Assembly: GCA_036500605.1 (NCBI GenBank)
Contig: DASYBU010000021.1
Span: forward strand, 272,947 to 336,946
Reading direction: 5' to 3'
DNA: 64,000 nt
Source of the DNA: JAFALK01 sp036500605
GTDB taxonomy: Bacteria > Pseudomonadota > Gammaproteobacteria > Burkholderiales > Burkholderiaceae_C
In this document: positions 61,501 to 64,000 of the stretch, piece after piece
Numbering within the stretch: the first letter of the stretch is position 1
How the letters are laid out: every line of letters begins with the position of its first letter
Notes under the pieces: model-generated
Database searches by the model: none
What the model saw: the letters and a program-made list of their open reading frames with translations, nothing else
What the model was told of the DNA's origin: nothing
Translations under genes and position numbers: made by a program

Positions 61501-62476
61501 CCAGCACGGTACCGCCGCCTAACGCTCCATTCGCACTGACAGTCGAACCGTCGGCCAGGTCAATCTGATTGCCCAGCAGCTGGATCTGTCCGCCGCCTTG
61601 CCCACCGTCGGCCGAAGTCACGCTGCCCGCGGCCAGCGTCAAGCGCCCACCATTGGCGTTCATCACGATCTCGCCTGCGGGACCCACAGCCAGCGAATCG
61701 GCCCGCACGATGCCTTGCTGGTTCACGCTGGCCGCCATCACGTCGATGCGGCCACCGGCCGCGCTCAGCGTTCCGAGATTCACGACCTGCCCTGTCGGCG
61801 CCGTCACCTTGACGCTGAAGCCCGGTGCCGTCGTGTCCACCAATTCCACGCTGGCGCCGGCAGCCAGGGTGATCTGGCCGCCTTGCGCTTCAATGAGGCC
61901 CTCATTGCTCACACCGCCCGAGGCGAGCAGCAGAACCTGCCCTCCCGAGCTGGCGCGGATTTCGCCCTGATTCCTGATCTCCGCGGCCGGCGCCTTGAGG
62001 TCGGCGCTGAACAGATATCTCCCGGCGAGCCAGTCCTGGTCCTTGAGGTTCAGCGTCGAGGTCACGAGGCTGGCGACATCGACCCTGGCGCCCTGGCCGA
62101 ACAGCACGCCGTTCGGGTTCAGCAACCAGACCTTGCCGTTGCTGATCAGGCTGCCGAGGATCTGTGAGGGGTCGTTTCCGGTCACACGGTTGAGCACCTG
62201 GCTCGTGCTGCTGGGCTGCACGAAGGTGACCGTGTTCTGGGCACCGATCGAGAAGCTGCTCCAGTTGAGGATCGCACCGTTGCTGTTGGTCACCGTCAGC
62301 TGCTTGCCGTTCGTGCTGAGGCTGGCTTGCCCCTGCGCCACTTGCAGACCGGACGGCAGCGCCGGCCCTGCCACGCTCGCCCCCATGAAGGAGCAGGCGG
62401 CCAGAGCGAGCACCAAACGGCGCGGCGCGAACAAGGAGGACGGGCAGCCAGCAGAAGTTTTCATCGCGAAATCCAT
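55559..62476 (-). CDS. Secreted hemagglutinin-type exoprotein with YDG repeats and C-terminal caspase-like protease
   Basis: 2,305 residues (the ATG at 62464, with GGA in the right place, is an alternative start; both keep the signal peptide ending ASVAG). N-terminal two-partner-secretion domain: NSNGAILNWSSFSIGAQN, LNPNGVLFGQGARVDVASLV. A long Gly-, Ser-, Asn-rich beta-helix follows to ~1,150. Residues ~1160-1770 are seven YDG repeats (NKVYDATT, DAGNYVL, ITPATL). Then an MBG-like region, a Pro/Ser/Thr linker and a Gln-rich tract (~1,993-2,007). The end (~2063-2300) is a peptidase C14 domain: KVAVVIGVDDYQ, catalytic His 2139 in YYAGHGD and Cys 2189 in DSCYSGS. No outer-membrane TpsB partner is seen in the window. 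Known TpsA exoproteins end in adhesin, toxin or anchoring modules; a caspase-like end is exceptional. Confidence 0.9.
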   Translation of the reverse strand: MDFAMKTSAGCPSSLFAPRRLVLALAACSFMGASVAGPALPSGLQVAQGQASLSTNGKQLTVTNSNGAILNWSSFSIGAQNTVTFVQPSSTSQVLNRVTGNDPSQILGSLISNGKVWLLNPNGVLFGQGARVDVASLVTSTLNLKDQDWLAGRYLFSADLKAPAAEIRNQGEIRASSGGQVLLLASGGVSNEGLIEAQGGQITLAAGASVELVDTTAPGFSVKVTAPTGQVVNLGTLSAAGGRIDVMAASVNQQGIVRADSLAVGPAGEIVMNANGGRLTLAAGSVTSADGGQGGGQIQLLGNQIDLADGSTVSANGALGGGTVLVGGGAQGKDASVPNSDAVYFAPAASIAANATQSGDGGHIVLWSNTATRAYGSLSATGGAQGGNGGLIETSGHWLDARPSSLNVSAPRGSVGTWLLDPIDVTIDDTPGDNFVNYASGVYTPTGEGSHISTGSIATALNGGTNVNITTTSASPTDPGDINASGTVKVTAATPGRLMLTADHAINYHGAIVSMNGPLAITLLSGNGGIGGITLTGANLVSKGGDITLGGFQNNGRLPNGSTFSGAANGATGTGISISNSTLDAGIGQLNIYGYGNNGGVDIPVVSNLKAGDLTIYGYSLAGIGVNVLQSNIGATHSVNVQGNGNNLGIAVSNAGNFYVAPASPDPSASLTLTALGHSPGEAMLLDNSNALGVILRVTNGATLSVSAANQAGGNPALSLIGYSTNTLMVDAASGGGLMQFNATGANNTLSLLNVDLQAGSGGLLLNAGGNITVTGSAISSGGAMPISLLAGQSLANVGAINLTGTSISSSGGDITLGGYATGITPQGGSFGNAATSLSTDAVSLSGTTLNGGSTGNISISGTSQGNNGVYLQASSALVGRNISINGSAPGSGATGVFIDSSTLYSPGSILVQGYSDFGSALAVAGNTVITASPPVAGSGSTLSLIGASGGLNGGVSIELSGGGSITAGNGTAMTIIGGNAVPAGQVPVAVLVTGTLDASSGGPLTIGTLGNSNMIALDNAIILGSVQGVTISGANTLDMSNSQISANGAIQVMADNVSFGTGTLLTSNRPTGDAIVLQGIAGPMTSFSNGAGANALSALGGLARWIIWDADISGSFFVPGALPYGFTLYGANDASVWSGIAGNGYVSQAPGTAYVTGNLITKSYDSTVSAQLQGSLSANGPRGPLANFVSAVQFADKNAGNGKTILVTPPSSFLDSANMPVYGLSVQSLVVGNILPLQVALSGGTIQDKVYDTTTSASFNSPFTANFFAGDAVAVTGGTATFNDKRVGNAKFVSVSGLALSGADAGNYTLPLTVNTSGNITPASLLLSGLTANNKVYDATTVASFSGGGSVTPMGSDAVFLVGTAGGGFSTKNVGNGLAVTVSGLSLGGADSGNYVLVEPSNLTANITPATLTVNGLAATNKVYDATTVAALSGSGSISALGSDQVLLSSGSAQFATKDVGSNKTVLLSGFSLSGLDAGNYALSASASLTADITPATLVVSGLSANNKVYDATRVATLAGAGNVAALGGDQVSLVGGTAQFSDKNVGNGKTVVLSGYALGGADAGNYVLSAPASLSADITPATLNISGLAANNKVYDTTTAATISGSANVLALGSDSVNVTGTLIGSFADKNVGSAKPVTLSGASLGGTDAGNYVLGAPPGLTATITAAPLTVSGLTANDKVYDASTAATLSGSARIQPLGSDQVSLGGSAVGAFADKNVGTDKRVLLSGLALSGPDAGNYAALTPDLSASVTPATLTYLADPANKLASAAVPALSGTVNGFVGGETQATATSGSLSFNTTASADSTAGSYAVNGQGLSAQNYQFVQADSNANALTVAGPPPVTQAPEVIQAIATPPVVTVASSGGDVPGGLLNLLEAPGAGVPSPSPSPSTESASATAQIVAQTSVGGASATPATATAQSFAPVRLSGLSMNALSTLLAGRDLYKQALFADAAVKLQKDPSLADAKVCTTLKEADNGLCLVSEALRRESRAKQQQQQQQQPQQQQLAVAADPAAQLSAAPPAAGGVTVAATAAPTPVVTHRATSLPARRHVKTAALPQIERKVAVVIGVDDYQDKSIPRLGNAVNDAEAVGHVLEDQLGYETVVIANASKAAVISALNRLALEVGPKDSVVIYYAGHGDVVEATKQGYWLLSDADAKKPETWLSNADIGRQIAQIDASQVALISDSCYSGSLVTERHIRAGTTSTVDPTQLLAEKSVVVMSSGGNEPVFDTGKQGHSPFSWNLMEQLGKVSKWQLGGNVFARVRFAVARELPQRPQYGSSSGLGGASDGDYLFEQRQLDNGAL
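56455..56497 (-). repeat. CAG/CAA microsatellite encoding a Gln-rich linker
   Basis: A triplet run encodes nine Gln, Pro, then four more Gln, located just before the caspase-like domain. Confidence 0.75.
57180..58990 (-). repeat. Seven tandem YDG repeats of 258-261 bases
   Basis: The YD-coding segment recurs at 57426, 57687, 57945, 58203, 58464, 58722 and, more diverged, 58983. Spacings are 261, 258, 258, 261, 258 and 261 bases, or 87 and 86 codons, all in frame. Confidence 0.88.
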
Positions 62477-62912
62477 TCAAATGAAGCTACTGCCAGTCAG
62501 GGAATGCAGCCGCGGGTCGGTGCGGAGGATCGATGTCGCGGGTCAGCGCACCTGCGTCTGAGCCGATGCCGCCGCCCTCAGAATGGACGCGCAGGCCATA
62601 GGCACGACAACAGTAATTACCCTCGCCCGAAAGCCCGGTGAAATAGGCGTTAGCACGGCCGCCAAGACAAGTCGCTGATCCTAGGGGCGTTGCCTGTCCG
62701 CGTCATCCTCAGATGGGGGAGCGCGAGGATATTGCGTCGCGCCGACCACAAGACGGCGGTTCGGCCTGCGGCGGCCGGGCCTTCGACTTCTCAAATTCGA
62801 CGCTGTAAAGCTGACGTTCGTTTTGCGTGCTGGCGAATGTCGCTGAACGACCCGTTGCGGTCCTTCGCCTGCACGAATTGGCCGCCCCGAAGCGGTCATT
62901 GAGACCCTCGGC
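62477..62912. other. Upstream region of the caspase-type exoprotein
   Basis: 436 bases without a supported gene. It separates the large exoprotein gene from the small gene at 62913. No TCCTACAAA element is present and I saw no clear promoter. The segment 62780-62900 reads like decayed coding sequence but no frame is convincing. Confidence 0.4.
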
Positions 62913-63188
62913 TTAAACCCACTCAAGTTCGACCGTGTCGACCTCGATGTCGTCACGGCGCTGAATTTCCTGGATCTCATCGGCGTTAATCACAGGCCGC
63001 GGGAATGGCCCGGTCGCCTGTGCAAGCTCAGGATGCACCCTCATCGCAAGCTCGCACGCCTTACTGAACGCATCGTTCGCACCGACCGCCTCTACGATTC
63101 CCGTCAACTCGAAGCGGCGCGTCTCGTCCGCGAGGCGAAACCCTTCACCGATGATCAAGACCTGCCAGAGCTTCATGGAATACCGCAT
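62913..63188 (-). CDS. Hypothetical protein, 87-91 residues
   Basis: Possible starts are ATG at 63188 (MRYSMKLWQ) and, more likely, 63176 (MKLWQVLIIGEGFRL). The latter gives a protein beginning with a beta-strand-like segment (WQVLIIGEGF), then RFELTGIVEAVGANDAFSKACELAM, and an acidic C-terminus (DIEVDTVELEWV). No ribosome site is strong. No family recognised. Overall it resembles a small alpha/beta protein. Confidence 0.6.
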   Translation of the reverse strand: MRYSMKLWQVLIIGEGFRLADETRRFELTGIVEAVGANDAFSKACELAMRVHPELAQATGPFPRPVINADEIQEIQRRDDIEVDTVELEWV

Positions 63189-63255
63189 TCAATACGCGAG
63201 CGTTCAGTCTATCGCCACCCGAGAGCTGCCACCGGCCAACGTCAACTAGTGGCCG

Positions 63256-63762
63256 TCAGCGCCCAGCGCGGAATTGATAGTTGAGCACGCTGTGCGGGTT
63301 GACGATGAGGTAGACGAGGTCAGGCTGCAGATGGGCGCCCTTGGTATGGGCGATTTCTCCTCGGATGACTACCGTAGCTGTCAGGACGCACAGGCCGCGT
63401 TGGCCGGTCCGCTTGCATTCGGTGGCGCGGGCATCCGCAAATGCCTGAACAGAGGGATCTCGCTCAGGCACGGCAAAGCCCAGGTCTAGGGTATTTTGAC
63501 CGGCGCAGGACGAATCCTTCAGGTACTCGTAGTGCATGGAGTCTGTCAGGTAGGTCGCGGAGACCGTTACGACTCTGCCAAGGTAGTCGCCGGGATGGCG
63601 CCGAATCTCACAAATGCTCGCAGCTGTGGCAGGACTGGCGGAAGGCGCAGGTGCTTCCTCACCTGGCATGGATAGCTCAGCAACGACCGTGCTACTACCT
63701 GCTGCAAAAGTCGTAACCAACGCCATGAGCGTCAGCAAGCAAAATGAAGTTTGATTCGGCAT
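63256..63762 (-). CDS. Secreted hypothetical protein
   Basis: 168 residues. A signal peptide (MPNQTSFCLLTLMALVTTFAAGSSTVVA) is followed by a Pro/Ala-rich linker and a domain with four Cys residues: ICEIRRHPGDYLGRVVTVSATYLTD, KDSSCAGQNTLDLGFA, ATECKRTGQRGLCVLTATVVIRGE. The strand pattern around GRVVTVSATY and LTATVVIRG suggests an OB-like small beta barrel. No ribosome site is evident before the ATG at 63762. Function unknown. Confidence 0.65.
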   Translation of the reverse strand: MPNQTSFCLLTLMALVTTFAAGSSTVVAELSMPGEEAPAPSASPATAASICEIRRHPGDYLGRVVTVSATYLTDSMHYEYLKDSSCAGQNTLDLGFAVPERDPSVQAFADARATECKRTGQRGLCVLTATVVIRGEIAHTKGAHLQPDLVYLIVNPHSVLNYQFRAGR

Positions 63763-64000
63763 GCTGGGGGTGAATTTCCGTCAAGTAGTCCGTCGCATAG
63801 CAGCCAGTCATCAATGCCCGCTCCTGGCCGACTGCGGCTGTCGCTGGCCGACCCGTTGTGGACATCGAAATCGCAAGCTAGGACGCCAGCAAGCAGACGC
63901 TCGTCGCGATGATTTGATGCCGGCCGAACGGTCCAATTTACGTGGCTCGTTCAACCTACTTCCCGTAGCCGCAGTGCTGACAATGAGCGTTTCGCATTGA
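63763..64000. other. Window edge, no supported gene
   Basis: An open frame runs across 63761-64000 on the plus strand, but it lacks a ribosome site and resembles no family. I do not call it. Confidence 0.4.

Overview
The window is GC-rich, densely coded and led by genes typical of a Gram-negative betaproteobacterium. The EpsF/EpsG-type exopolysaccharide genes, a PEP-CTERM protein, an H-NS-like protein with the short betaproteobacterial architecture, MlaEFD/PqiC and many general-stress proteins point to Burkholderiales, probably near Roseateles/Rubrivivax/Leptothrix. This is inferred from gene content; no search was run. I saw no rRNA, tRNA, CRISPR array or intact insertion sequence.

Region 1 (1-18.5 kb) is an exopolysaccharide locus. 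A plus-strand pair (a flippase fused to a family-2 glycosyltransferase, cut by the window start, and a secreted beta-helix protein) converges on a long minus-strand operon. In transcription order the operon encodes a priming sugar transferase, a glycosyltransferase, EpsF, EpsG, a polymerase-like membrane protein, an acyltransferase, three GT4 enzymes, two acyltransferases, a further GT4 and a PEP-CTERM protein. Most neighbours overlap by 1-4 bases, so the genes are probably translationally coupled. Region 2 (19-30 kb) is regulatory and envelope-related: a Crp/Fnr-type regulator, a PRC-barrel protein, two small proteins, sigma-54 (RpoN), a phospholipase-D-like enzyme, a cation:proton antiporter, a hybrid sensor kinase, a GlsB-type membrane protein and an NtrC-type activator, then an AbiEii remnant.

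Region 3 (30.6-33.8 kb) is a lone TonB-dependent receptor with a strong terminator. Region 4 (33.9-42.5 kb) is a general-stress island: WrbA, small proteins, an AI-2E-type permease, two DUF1328 proteins, a ferritin-like protein, a phospholipase-D lipoprotein, two BON proteins, CsbD and a DUF883-type protein. The second BON lipoprotein is coupled to an Mla-type lipid transport operon (42.0-45.8 kb).

Region 5 (45.8-62.5 kb) holds an H-NS-like gene, a small membrane peptide coupled to a 2,899-residue cyclic beta-1,2-glucan synthase (NdvB type), and a 2,305-residue secreted protein on the minus strand. That protein joins a two-partner-secretion N-terminus, a beta-helix, seven regular YDG repeats and a C-terminal caspase-like protease domain. 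It is the most unusual gene here. The last 1.5 kb holds two small unknown genes.

A 9-base motif, TCCTACAAA, occurs exactly at six intergenic places (18811, 18835, 22601, 25315, 40371, 55409), with shorter matches near 35400, 37915, 37973 and 41200. Several stress-gene copies are followed by a sequence resembling a sigma-S -10 element. This suggests one regulon linking exopolysaccharide, the sensor kinase and the stress island.
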